This document shows, piece after piece, positions 1 through 5,817 of a stretch of DNA of 7,364 bases; within the stretch, counting starts at the first letter, position 1; each line of letters opens with the position of its first letter. This stretch comes from Candidatus Gastranaerophilales bacterium (GTDB taxonomy: Bacteria; Cyanobacteriota; Vampirovibrionia; Gastranaerophilales; Gastranaerophilaceae). The position numbers were made by a program, and so were the translations under genes. The stretch covers positions 1-7,364 of the forward strand of contig CALURE010000077.1 of NCBI GenBank assembly GCA_944323095.1, written 5' to 3'. Under the pieces are notes generated by a model that was not told where the DNA came from, ran no database searches, and worked only from the letters and a program-made list of their open reading frames with translations.

Positions 1-639
1 GGGATAGTTGCAGCATTAACAATGCCTGCATTGATTGCTAATTATCAGAAAAAACAGACTGTTGTGCAGTTGAAAAAGGCTTATACTACTCTTTCCCAAG
101 CAGTAAAATTGTCTGAATTAGAAAATGGGGAAATTAAATACTGGGATTTATCTTTATCAAGCGATGATTTTTTTGAGAAATATTTATCACATTTTTTAAC
201 TTTAAATAATTCAAATATACAACTTCAAAATTTGCAATATAAATATTTAAGTGGAGGAGCATGTGTTGATGACGTATGCACAGAAAATTCATTTATTGCT
301 TTTCTTTCAGATGGCAGTATGCTGATAATATCCAGGAATAGTGGAGGGGGCAAAAGAGCGTTTGCTATAGATATAAATGGTTTGAAAAATCCCAATATCG
401 TCGGTAAAGACCTATTTATATTCTGGATAACACAGAATAACGGTCTTGCACCTTTTGGATATAGCAATACTATTTTTGCAGATGGAGGCGGAACATCGCA
501 AACTTTCGGGATAGAATACGACAGACATACACTGACCGGAAATAATACACATGCCTGCGCTAAAGGGAAAAAAGGATTCTGGTGTACAGCACTCATAATG
601 ATGGACGGGTGGGAAATTAAAGATGATTATCCGTGGTAA
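1..639 (+). CDS. Type IV pilin-like / type II secretion pseudopilin, 5' end outside window
   Basis: This is the C-terminal 212 residues of a pseudopilin-like protein; frame 1 is open from base 1 to the TAA at 637-639. The first visible residues, GIVAALTMPALIANYQKK, match the second half of the hydrophobic N-terminal helix of type IV prepilins. The leader and prepilin-peptidase site (usually ..G/FTLxE) should therefore lie just upstream of the window, and the Met at base 22 lies inside the helix and is not the real start. An amphipathic helix follows (about 20-40), then a soluble domain. Visible residue 124 onward reads DINGLKNPNIVGKDLF, a pattern seen in GspG/H-like pseudopilins. There are two cysteine pairs, at visible residues 88/93 and 186/195, which could form disulfides after export. 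The protein ends DGWEIKDDYPW. The likely role is a minor subunit of a type IV pilus or type II secretion pseudopilus in the inner membrane; the partner machinery is not in the window. No terminator was found after the stop codon. Confidence 0.85.
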   Translation, partial: GIVAALTMPALIANYQKKQTVVQLKKAYTTLSQAVKLSELENGEIKYWDLSLSSDDFFEKYLSHFLTLNNSNIQLQNLQYKYLSGGACVDDVCTENSFIAFLSDGSMLIISRNSGGGKRAFAIDINGLKNPNIVGKDLFIFWITQNNGLAPFGYSNTIFADGGGTSQTFGIEYDRHTLTGNNTHACAKGKKGFWCTALIMMDGWEIKDDYPW

Positions 640-1316
640 ATAAATGGTGATGATTCTTCTGCCTTGAAAACCTCTACACCGTAAAGTAGTGATTTAAAAA
701 TATCAAGCACTTTTATCTCGCTTTCAAAATGTCCGATATCAAATACTGCAATCGGAGAATCAAGTGCCGTATGGAATTTCAAATCACCTGTTACAAAAGC
801 ATCGGCTCTGTTTTCATAAGCTTCCCGAATAAATTCTGACCCGCTTCCAGCACAAAATGCAATGTTTTTAATCATTTCCGCACCAAAATTATTCACATAT
901 CGCATATTAGGTGAAATCGTTTTAAGAATATCAATAAAATTCTTAATAGCAAGAGGCTTATCCAAACTTACAAGTCTGGTAAAATCCCCGATATTCTTTG
1001 TCTTGGTCAGCCCGAGCACATTTATTAATTTATCGGTTGTTCCGCCTTCTGCTCTGTCCATATTTGTATGTGCACAGTAAATATCAATATCTTTATAATT
1101 AAAAGGTACAAAAAATAACGGATGATGAGAAATTATCATATCGCAATTTTTTGCTTTTGCCTGTCTGACTACATCACCGGTAACAGTCAGTGCAAGCAAT
1201 ACCTTTTGAATATTCGCATTTTTAGTTTCCACAAGCCAGCCGGAGCAGTCCCAGCTTTCAGCCAATTCTAAAGGTGCAAAATTTTCAATCCTTTTGACAA
1301 TTTCATACTTATCCAT
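627..1316 (-). CDS. Nif3-like dinuclear metal centre protein (YbgI / GTP cyclohydrolase I type 2 family)
   Basis: This encodes a 229-residue cytoplasmic protein of the Nif3 family, which forms hexameric rings with a two-metal site in each subunit; the physiological reaction is unsettled. The family's metal ligands are all present. His64-His65 lie in SHHPLFF, Asp87 in HTNMD, and His196 and Glu200 in GHFESE, the same H-H-D-H-x3-E set described for E. coli YbgI. The length is near the single-domain bacterial form (about 250), with no inserted PII-like domain. I chose the ATG at 1314-1316 over the upstream in-frame start at 1343 because AAGGAA lies 4 bases before it and because MDKYEIVKRIE.. is the usual N-terminus. 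The start overlaps the CoaB-coding frame by 8 bases (ATGGATAA), implying translational coupling to coaBC. The 3' end overlaps the convergent pseudopilin gene by 13 bases. Confidence 0.92.
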   Translation of the reverse strand: MDKYEIVKRIENFAPLELAESWDCSGWLVETKNANIQKVLLALTVTGDVVRQAKAKNCDMIISHHPLFFVPFNYKDIDIYCAHTNMDRAEGGTTDKLINVLGLTKTKNIGDFTRLVSLDKPLAIKNFIDILKTISPNMRYVNNFGAEMIKNIAFCAGSGSEFIREAYENRADAFVTGDLKFHTALDSPIAVFDIGHFESEIKVLDIFKSLLYGVEVFKAEESSPFIYHG

Positions 1317-1557
1317 AAATTTCCTTAAAAATTTGTTTTGCAATTGTCATTTTATCCGCTCTTTCAAGCTTTTTCATTCCGCCGTTTTTATCTAAAATCG
1401 TAACCTCATTATAATCACTTGAAAATCCGATGTCTTTTCTTGAAATGTCATTCGCAATTAAAAAATCACAGCCTTTTTTACGAATTTTCTCTTTTGCATT
1501 TTCAATTAAATTTTCGCTTTCCGCGCAAAAGCCGACAATCAGAGGGCAGGAGGGCAA
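1309..1557 (-). pseudogene. coaBC: C-terminal fragment of CoaB domain, out of frame with the rest of coaBC
   Basis: This reading frame holds the end of the phosphopantothenoylcysteine synthetase (CoaB) domain. From PLIVGFCAESENLIENAK onward it follows the family, including the FLIANDIS segment, and it runs to a TAA at 1309-1311. It is one base out of phase with the main coaBC frame, which overlaps it between 1502 and 1557. The only candidate start is a TTG at 1557 with no Shine-Dalgarno sequence at a usable distance (the nearest AGGAGG is over 20 bases upstream), so independent translation is unlikely. I read it as the detached tail of coaBC. The whole coaBC locus spans 1309-2503, which is 1195 bases (3 x 398 + 1). 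Deleting one of the two 16-bp repeats at 1545-1576 would rejoin the frames into a protein of about 392 residues, the normal family length. Confidence 0.85.
1321..1326 (-). promoter_or_regulatory. Ribosome binding site fixing the nif3-like start
   Basis: AAGGAA, read on the minus strand, lies 4 bases upstream of the ATG at 1314-1316. It supports that start rather than the in-frame codon at 1343, which would bury this motif inside the coding sequence and has no comparable site. The motif lies within the 3' end of the CoaB reading frame, as expected for coupled genes. Confidence 0.6.
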
Positions 1558-2503
1558 GATGGCAGGAGGGCAGGTTTTTAACCTCCTGCCGCACAGCTCT
1601 TTTCAAAATATCGGGATTTTTGACAAAAGTCAATGTAATTTCATCATCGGAAGTCTTTTTCATTTTTTGCGGAGAAATTTCTTTAACTCTGTAATCCGCA
1701 ACAGCTGCAGCCATAATAATACAGTCTGAATTTTCAAATTCTTTTTCCACAGCGGCTTTCATTTCAAAAGCTGATTTTACTTTTATAACATTATATTTTC
1801 TTGAAACATTTTTTGTGGTAATCAATGTAACTTCGGCACCGAGATTTTTTGCCGTATCTGCAAGTGCAAGCCCCATTTTGCCGGAAGAATAGTTAGAAAT
1901 ATATCTTACAGGATCAATATCCTCTATTGTCCCGCCTGAAGTTATGACGATTTTTTTACCGCTCAAAGGTTTATATGTTAAAAGTTCAACTGTTTTATCA
2001 AAAATCTTTTCAAGAGAGCAAAGCCGTCCTTTGCCCTCATATCCGCATGCCAGATACCCGCTTTCAGGCTCAAGAATTTCATAATGAAGCTTATTCAAAT
2101 TTTCCTGTAAAACAGGATTTTCCCACATATTGCAATTCATTGCAGGAGCTATAATAACAGGTTTTGTAAAAGCACAGGCAATTGACGTTAAAAGGTTATC
2201 ACAAATACCCTGTGCAATCTTTGAAATTGTATTTGCTGTTGCCGGCGCTATTACCATAATGTCAGCCTGATCAGCATAAGAAATATGCTCAGGTTTAAAA
2301 TCTTTTACATCAAATTCTTCCACTGCTACTTCATTCCCGCTTAAATTCTGGAGTGTAAGTTTTGTCACAAAATTCAGGGCATTCGCTGTACAAACTACAA
2401 TGATATTTGCGTTTGCACGTTTGTACATTCTGATAAGTTCGCAAATTTTGTAAGCTGCAATTCCGCCTGTTATACCGACAAGAATAGTCTTTCCACTCAA
2501 CAT
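1502..2503 (-). CDS. coaBC: Bifunctional CoaBC (phosphopantothenoylcysteine decarboxylase/synthetase), frameshifted near the 3' end
   Basis: CoaBC makes 4'-phosphopantetheine on the way to coenzyme A: CoaB joins cysteine to 4'-phosphopantothenate using CTP, and CoaC decarboxylates the product using FMN. The N-terminal CoaC domain (about 1-178) is complete, with GITGGIAAYK for flavin binding, catalytic His73 in PEHIS, PAMNCNMW at 120-127 containing Asn123, and Cys153 in the GYLACGYEGKGR lid. The CoaB domain starts near 181 (SGKKIVITSGGT), with ISNYSSGKMG containing Asn204, AAAVADYR at 265-272 and the KMKK lysine motif at 280-283. Homology stops after VKNPDIL (residue 300). The last 33 residues come from a G-rich repeat and a wrong frame, ending at a TGA at 1502; the true tail lies in the frame ending at 1309. 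The ATG at 2501-2503 has GAGGAA 8 bases upstream and overlaps the end of gmk by 7 bases. As drawn, the CoaB half would be truncated; phase variation, a real mutation and an assembly error are all possible. Confidence 0.9.
   Translation of the reverse strand: MLSGKTILVGITGGIAAYKICELIRMYKRANANIIVVCTANALNFVTKLTLQNLSGNEVAVEEFDVKDFKPEHISYADQADIMVIAPATANTISKIAQGICDNLLTSIACAFTKPVIIAPAMNCNMWENPVLQENLNKLHYEILEPESGYLACGYEGKGRLCSLEKIFDKTVELLTYKPLSGKKIVITSGGTIEDIDPVRYISNYSSGKMGLALADTAKNLGAEVTLITTKNVSRKYNVIKVKSAFEMKAAVEKEFENSDCIIMAAAVADYRVKEISPQKMKKTSDDEITLTFVKNPDILKRAVRQEVKNLPSCHLALLPSDCRLLRGKRKFN
1545..1576. repeat. Two tandem copies of a 16-bp G-rich repeat inside coaBC
   Basis: Copy one (1545-1560) is GGCAGGAGGGCAAGAT and copy two (1561-1576) is GGCAGGAGGGCAGGTT; 14 of 16 positions match and the first 12 are identical. 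A shorter sub-motif, GGGCAGGA, recurs inside and just before the array. Sixteen bases is one more than a multiple of three, so each copy gained or lost changes the reading frame of coaBC. By direct translation, one copy gives an open frame through ..LPSCPLIVGF.. while two copies, as here, give a frameshift. The tract encodes no recognisable part of CoaB and is much richer in G+C than its surroundings. Confidence 0.85.
1561..1590. repeat. Inverted repeat next to the tandem repeat in coaBC
   Basis: GGCAGGAGG (1561-1569) is exactly complementary to CCTCCTGCC (1582-1590), giving a 9-bp G+C-rich stem around a 12-base spacer. A smaller alternative stem, AGGTT/AACCT (1572-1576 with 1580-1584), sits inside it. 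Together with the tandem repeat this makes an interval of about 60 bases (1541-1600), beginning AGAG and ending CTCT, that looks inserted into the CoaB domain. It could be a small dispersed palindromic element, but only one copy is present in this window. Confidence 0.6.
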
Positions 2504-3060
2504 TTTTTACGTTCCTCTGCGATTATTTTTTCAAGCTCAGAAACGGCACTTTCTAAATCATCATTAACTATTTTGTAATCAAAATTTTCTGCGCGTGCCA
2601 GTTCTTCTTTAACAGCTTCAAGACGTTTTTGAATTGCGGCCTCATCTTCTGTATGACGGCCTCTCAGGCGATTTTCCAGAGCCTGTAAAGACGGGGGGCA
2701 TATAAATATCAAAACAGCCTCAGGCATCTTCTTTTTAACCTGAAGCGCACCCTGTGTATCAATTTCAAGAATAATATCTTTACCATCAGCCAGACATTGA
2801 TTAATAAACTTTTTCTTCGTCCCGTAAAAATTCCCTGCAAATTCTGCCCATTCTAGGAATTTATCATTATCTATACAATACTGAAAATCATCTTTTGTCA
2901 TAAAAAAATAATTAACTCCGTCAATTTCACCTTCACGGGGTTTTCTTGTTGTGCAGGAAATTGACAGCATAAAATCCGGATTTTTTGATAAAAAAGCCTT
3001 TAAAACAGTGCCTTTGCCCACACCTGACGAACCGGATATAACATACAATTTTTTGTTCAT
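2497..3060 (-). CDS. gmk: Guanylate kinase
   Basis: This cytoplasmic enzyme converts GMP and ATP to GDP and ADP in purine nucleotide salvage and synthesis. The 187-residue product has the full family pattern: P-loop GSSGVGKGT at 10-18; the GMP-binding segment with SISCTTRKPREGEIDGVNYFF (split over 33-53; Ser35, Arg39, Arg42 and Tyr51 visible); FLEWAEFAGNFYGT at 68-81; and EIDTQGALQVKK at 99-110. The lid follows, with RLRGRHTEDEAAIQKRL (131-147). Length is normal (about 185-210). I chose the ATG at 3058-3060 because MNKKLYVISGSSG is the usual start; an in-frame start at 3075 would add only MYNLS. Neither start has a Shine-Dalgarno sequence, but a TATAAT box ends only 6 bases before the chosen ATG, so a leaderless mRNA is possible. 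The stop codon overlaps the coaBC start. rpoZ, which often lies between gmk and coaBC in other bacteria, is absent. Confidence 0.95.
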   Translation of the reverse strand: MNKKLYVISGSSGVGKGTVLKAFLSKNPDFMLSISCTTRKPREGEIDGVNYFFMTKDDFQYCIDNDKFLEWAEFAGNFYGTKKKFINQCLADGKDIILEIDTQGALQVKKKMPEAVLIFICPPSLQALENRLRGRHTEDEAAIQKRLEAVKEELARAENFDYKIVNDDLESAVSELEKIIAEERKKC

Positions 3061-3107
3061 AGATAAATTATACAATAAATATTTGAAATTAAACTTTCGG
3101 ATTTAGT
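3061..3107 (-). promoter_or_regulatory. Candidate gmk promoter with the -10 box almost touching the start codon
   Basis: In the 47-base gap between the DUF2142 gene and gmk, the minus strand carries a perfect TATAAT at 3072-3067, preceded by TG. No good -35 box lies 16-18 bases upstream; GTTTAA near 3094-3089 is the nearest weak match. Transcription from this box would begin about at the A of the gmk ATG, giving a leaderless message, which agrees with the lack of a Shine-Dalgarno sequence. In DNA this A/T-rich a TATAAT by chance is plausible, so the call is tentative. Confidence 0.35.
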
Positions 3108-4511
3108 TTATATATAGAATTTTACAAGAATATTTACGGAAAAAATAAAGAGTATAAAGATAATAAAAATCAGTGAAATTCCTTTAAAAACTTTGTAATT
3201 TATAGTTTTTCCGGTAGAAAAAAGCATTAAAAACAATGGCAGTACCGGAATTAAATAGCGTCCCTGAAAATTCTTTATAGTATCGTACTCCGATCTTGAA
3301 AAAAGCAGGTAACAAACAATGATTGTCATAATTACAAAACCGGAATAACATATTCCATATAAAAGTTTATTTCTGATAAGCAGATATTCGGAAATACATT
3401 CCTTTTTATCCTTAAATACCGCACCTGTAAAAAGAAAAACATAGTACCAGAATATAAAAGAAATAGGAATAAACCTGTTTTGCCAGCTGAATGCTCCTAT
3501 TGTCTGCCCGAAAACAGGCAGCCCCGAAACTTCAAAGATACTGAAAACCGATTTTAAAAACAAATCAGGATGAAAAATCATTGTATGGAGCATAAATCCA
3601 ACGGGTTTCAAATATGGATTTAAAGAACTTACCCCCGCATAGAGATATCGATTATACAAAGTATTCAAAAGAGTATATAGAAAAAATCCGATACACGGAA
3701 AAACTATGTATTTAAATTTCTGAGCCTTATAAGAAAATTTTTCCTCAGGGATAAGAGTCATTAATAAAATCAGTATTGCATAAGGAAATTTACACACAGT
3801 AATATAAGAAATTAATAAAAGAGTAATAATCAAATCTTTTTTCGTTATATTTTTAATATTTGTGTTAAAAGCAAGATTGAAAACATATGCAGTATATAAA
3901 AAACACAATCCTGCAATAAGCCCGTCAGTATTAACTCCTGCAGCCGTATAAATCATTGTAGGGATAAGTGCGCACATAAAAAACAGCCATTTCTTTACAG
4001 GTGTAATTCTGATTGCAAAATAAGTTAAAGCTATATAAGCCGCCAGCGATGACAGCCTTAAAATATACATCATGACAAGCGGATTTACATTAAATAATTT
4101 AAGGAAAAATAAAATAATCACTCCCGGCATGTATGAAAAAATAGTGTATGACGGGATATAATAAAAATGAACCTTTTTTTCATTTTTATTTAAAGGCAAT
4201 TTTAAAAACGACTTTGTATCATCGAAACTTGTCTTAATTTTACGGTCAAATGGCATCTCCTCGTATTGTGTTATTATAAATTTCAAATTTTCCGGCAAAT
4301 ACGAAACAGCATAAATCTGCCCCCCCCCCGACACTGTCAGCTTTTGAAAGTTTATGGAACCTTCAGTAAAATTATACATCTTCGCCATATGAGAATTTTC
4401 ATCCGAAACCATAAAAGGCGGAGTGATTATTGTAAATAGAATTCCAAAAAATAAACAGATTATTAAAAATAAATTTTCAGTCTTTTTCAAACATTTAAAA
4501 AAATTTTCCAC
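3108..4511 (-). CDS. DUF2142-family multi-spanning membrane protein, probable GT-C-type glycosyltransferase, with phase-variable G10 tract
   Basis: This 467-residue polytopic membrane protein matches the DUF2142 pattern. A first membrane helix (about 13-33) is followed by PPFMVSDENSH (31-41), with an acidic Asp37-Glu38 pair in the first external loop. Further matches are AGVNTDGLIAG near 191-201 and FQGRYLIPVLP at 415-425. I count roughly ten or more hydrophobic spans. The acidic pair after the first helix and the overall topology resemble GT-C glycosyltransferases that use polyprenyl-phosphate sugars, but no biochemistry is implied by the family name. It starts at a GTG (4509-4511) sharing one base with the TAG stop of the upstream GtrB-type gene, with AAAGGA 10 bases upstream. 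Position and size match the serotype-specific third gene of gtr cassettes. Codons for Ser61-Gly62-Gly63-Gly64 contain a run of ten G (4320-4329), currently in frame. One base more or less gives stops after about 88 or 75 residues. No terminator follows before gmk. Confidence 0.85.
   Translation of the reverse strand: MENFFKCLKKTENLFLIICLFFGILFTIITPPFMVSDENSHMAKMYNFTEGSINFQKLTVSGGGQIYAVSYLPENLKFIITQYEEMPFDRKIKTSFDDTKSFLKLPLNKNEKKVHFYYIPSYTIFSYMPGVIILFFLKLFNVNPLVMMYILRLSSLAAYIALTYFAIRITPVKKWLFFMCALIPTMIYTAAGVNTDGLIAGLCFLYTAYVFNLAFNTNIKNITKKDLIITLLLISYITVCKFPYAILILLMTLIPEEKFSYKAQKFKYIVFPCIGFFLYTLLNTLYNRYLYAGVSSLNPYLKPVGFMLHTMIFHPDLFLKSVFSIFEVSGLPVFGQTIGAFSWQNRFIPISFIFWYYVFLFTGAVFKDKKECISEYLLIRNKLLYGICYSGFVIMTIIVCYLLFSRSEYDTIKNFQGRYLIPVLPLFLMLFSTGKTINYKVFKGISLIFIIFILFIFSVNILVKFYI
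4320..4329 (-). repeat. Homopolymeric G10 tract (probable phase-variation switch)
   Basis: Ten consecutive C on the plus strand (G on the coding strand) lie about 180 bases into the DUF2142 coding sequence, between the first membrane helix and the rest of the protein. I found no other mononucleotide G or C run longer than six in the window, and the surrounding DNA is strongly A/T-rich, so chance is a poor explanation. With ten G the gene is open. With eleven, translation stops at a TGA after about 88 residues; with nine, at a TGA after about 75. Tracts of this type and position switch surface-structure genes on and off by slipped-strand mispairing in Campylobacter, Helicobacter and Neisseria. 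Confidence 0.9.
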
Positions 4512-5449
4512 TAAAAATTAATCCTTTCTTTCTCTACAACAAGAGGTTTTTTATCAACTCTTGTATAAATAGCTCCTATATATTCCCCGAGAATTCCAAA
4601 ACAAAATAACTGCACCGAACCAAAGAAAAACATACTGATAATTAACGGTGCAAGCCCGAAATCAAACATATTCCAGAAAAATAATTTTAAAATCAAATAA
4701 ATAAATGCAATTATAATACTCATTAAAGAAGTAAAAAAGCCGAGCATTGTCATTATTCTAAGCGGTACTTTTGAATGTTTAACAATTCCGAGCATTGCAT
4801 TATCATACAGTGTATAAAAATTATTCTTTGTAATTCCTCTTTCTCTTTGAGGCTGTTCAAATTCCACAAGAGCTTTCTCAAAGCCGATGTCGCATATCTG
4901 GCCTCTCAAATACGGATAAGGATCATTAATATCCCTGAATATATCTACCGCACATTTGTCGTAAAGCCCGAATCCTGTACAGTTTTTGACAAGGTTTGTC
5001 CCGTCATCGCAAATCGAAGATATCAGATTATAATAACATTTTCGAATAAAATACATTAAAGAATTTTCTTTACTGCTTGTTTTTTGCCCGAGAACAACTT
5101 TATAACCTTCTTCCCATTTCTTTATAAATTTTTCTATTAATTCAGGCGGATCCTGCAAATCAGATGCAAGATAAATTACTGCATCACCGTAAGCCTGACA
5201 TATCCCGTAATATGGCGATCTTATATGCCCGAAATTTCTCGCATTTATTATTACTTTAATTCTCTTGTCCTGAGATGCCAATTTCTTTAATTTTTGAGCG
5301 GTATTATCATTAGAGCCGTTATCAAGCAAAATATATTCAAAATCATATTCGCCATGAAATTTCTCCATCTGATTTACAACTCTTTTATACAAATCTTCAA
5401 TATTTTCTTCTTCGTTAAAACAGCTTGAAACTAAACTTATTTTTTTCAT
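4511..5449 (-). CDS. GtrB/DPM1-like polyprenyl-phosphate glycosyltransferase (GT2 family)
   Basis: This 312-residue family 2 glycosyltransferase has two C-terminal membrane helices, the architecture of GtrB, ArnC and DPM1-like enzymes. These transfer a sugar from a nucleotide donor to undecaprenyl phosphate on the cytoplasmic face. Visible features in order: SCFNEEENI (9-17), nucleotide-binding LLDNGSNDNT (41-50), NFG (72-74), the metal-binding SDLQDPPE (96-103), Arg-rich EQPQRERG (198-205), helices at about 230-256 and 264-290, and the family-typical GEYIGAIYTRV at 288-298. The second Asp of the usual DDGS motif is Asn44 here, a variant known in the superfamily that need not mean inactivity. 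The ATG start has AAGGGGAA 3 bases upstream and overlaps the gtrA-like stop (ATGA), so the two are translationally coupled. The sugar cannot be deduced from the sequence. Confidence 0.92.
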   Translation of the reverse strand: MKKISLVSSCFNEEENIEDLYKRVVNQMEKFHGEYDFEYILLDNGSNDNTAQKLKKLASQDKRIKVIINARNFGHIRSPYYGICQAYGDAVIYLASDLQDPPELIEKFIKKWEEGYKVVLGQKTSSKENSLMYFIRKCYYNLISSICDDGTNLVKNCTGFGLYDKCAVDIFRDINDPYPYLRGQICDIGFEKALVEFEQPQRERGITKNNFYTLYDNAMLGIVKHSKVPLRIMTMLGFFTSLMSIIIAFIYLILKLFFWNMFDFGLAPLIISMFFFGSVQLFCFGILGEYIGAIYTRVDKKPLVVEKERINF

Positions 5450-5817
5450 TGCTTCCCCTTAAATACGTAATACTTTAATATACAAAACGATAACACTGCC
5501 ATACAAACCGTAACCGCAAAACTTGCAATATATAAATTCAAATTTAAACGCTCAGCAATATAAAGCAATACTATACTTATCAACATTGTAATGCAATAAT
5601 TTAATATAAATTTAAACAACAATCCGTTATCATGACTTTTAAAAACAATTATACCTGTGGTTTTAAAATTAAATAAAATACCGATTACAGTTGCAAGAAC
5701 AACAGAAATAGAATAATGAATACCTGTAAATAAAAAAAGAGCAAAAATTAAATAACCAAATAAAGTGTTCAGCATACCTACAAATATAAATTTTATAAAT
5801 TTCTTATCTATATACAC
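5446..5817 (-). CDS. GtrA-family membrane protein, putative polyprenyl-phosphate-sugar flippase
   Basis: This 123-residue membrane protein has about four helices (roughly 9-30, 35-52, 67-88 and 95-115), the length and topology of the GtrA family. These proteins are thought to move polyprenyl-phosphate-linked sugars made by GtrB across the inner membrane. Family patterns include KFIFVGMLNTLFGYLIF at the first helix, NFKTTGIIVFK (50-60) between helices two and three, and the C-terminal LKYYVFKG. It starts at a GTG (5815-5817); the ribosome site is weak (TTGAG about 10 bases upstream), and no better in-frame start exists without cutting the first helix. It is the first gene of the three-gene cassette and its stop overlaps the next start by 4 bases (ATGA). 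The gene reads divergently from the histidine kinase. Confidence 0.9.
   Translation of the reverse strand: MYIDKKFIKFIFVGMLNTLFGYLIFALFLFTGIHYSISVVLATVIGILFNFKTTGIIVFKSHDNGLLFKFILNYCITMLISIVLLYIAERLNLNLYIASFAVTVCMAVLSFCILKYYVFKGKQ

Noticed and set aside
225..596. Open frame on the minus strand opposite the pseudopilin gene.
   Set aside because: It has no recognisable domain or ribosome site, and it lies wholly inside a well-supported gene on the other strand. The same applies to open frames at 862-1080, 1419-1729, 4775-5059, 5864-6097 and 6707-6958.
1317..1343. Longer nif3-like start adding MQNKFLRKF.
   Set aside because: It would bury the AAGGAA ribosome site, and the added residues are not part of the family's usual N-terminus.
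1502..1557. Programmed +1 frameshifting in coaBC to make the full protein.
   Set aside because: CCC-T in the overlap could in principle allow a tRNA slip, but there is no stop codon or stimulator at the site and the family does not use frameshifting. The tandem repeat explains the frame change directly.
2693..2698. G6 run in gmk as a second switch.
   Set aside because: It is only six bases, encodes conserved-region residues (CPP on the coding strand) and is too short to be strongly slippage-prone.
3061..3075. Longer gmk start adding MYNLS.
   Set aside because: It has no ribosome site, and MNKKLYVISG is the typical guanylate kinase N-terminus.
4551..5400. Loss of function of the GtrB-type enzyme because DDGS reads DNGS.
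   Set aside because: This variant occurs in the glycosyltransferase 2 superfamily and all other motifs are intact.
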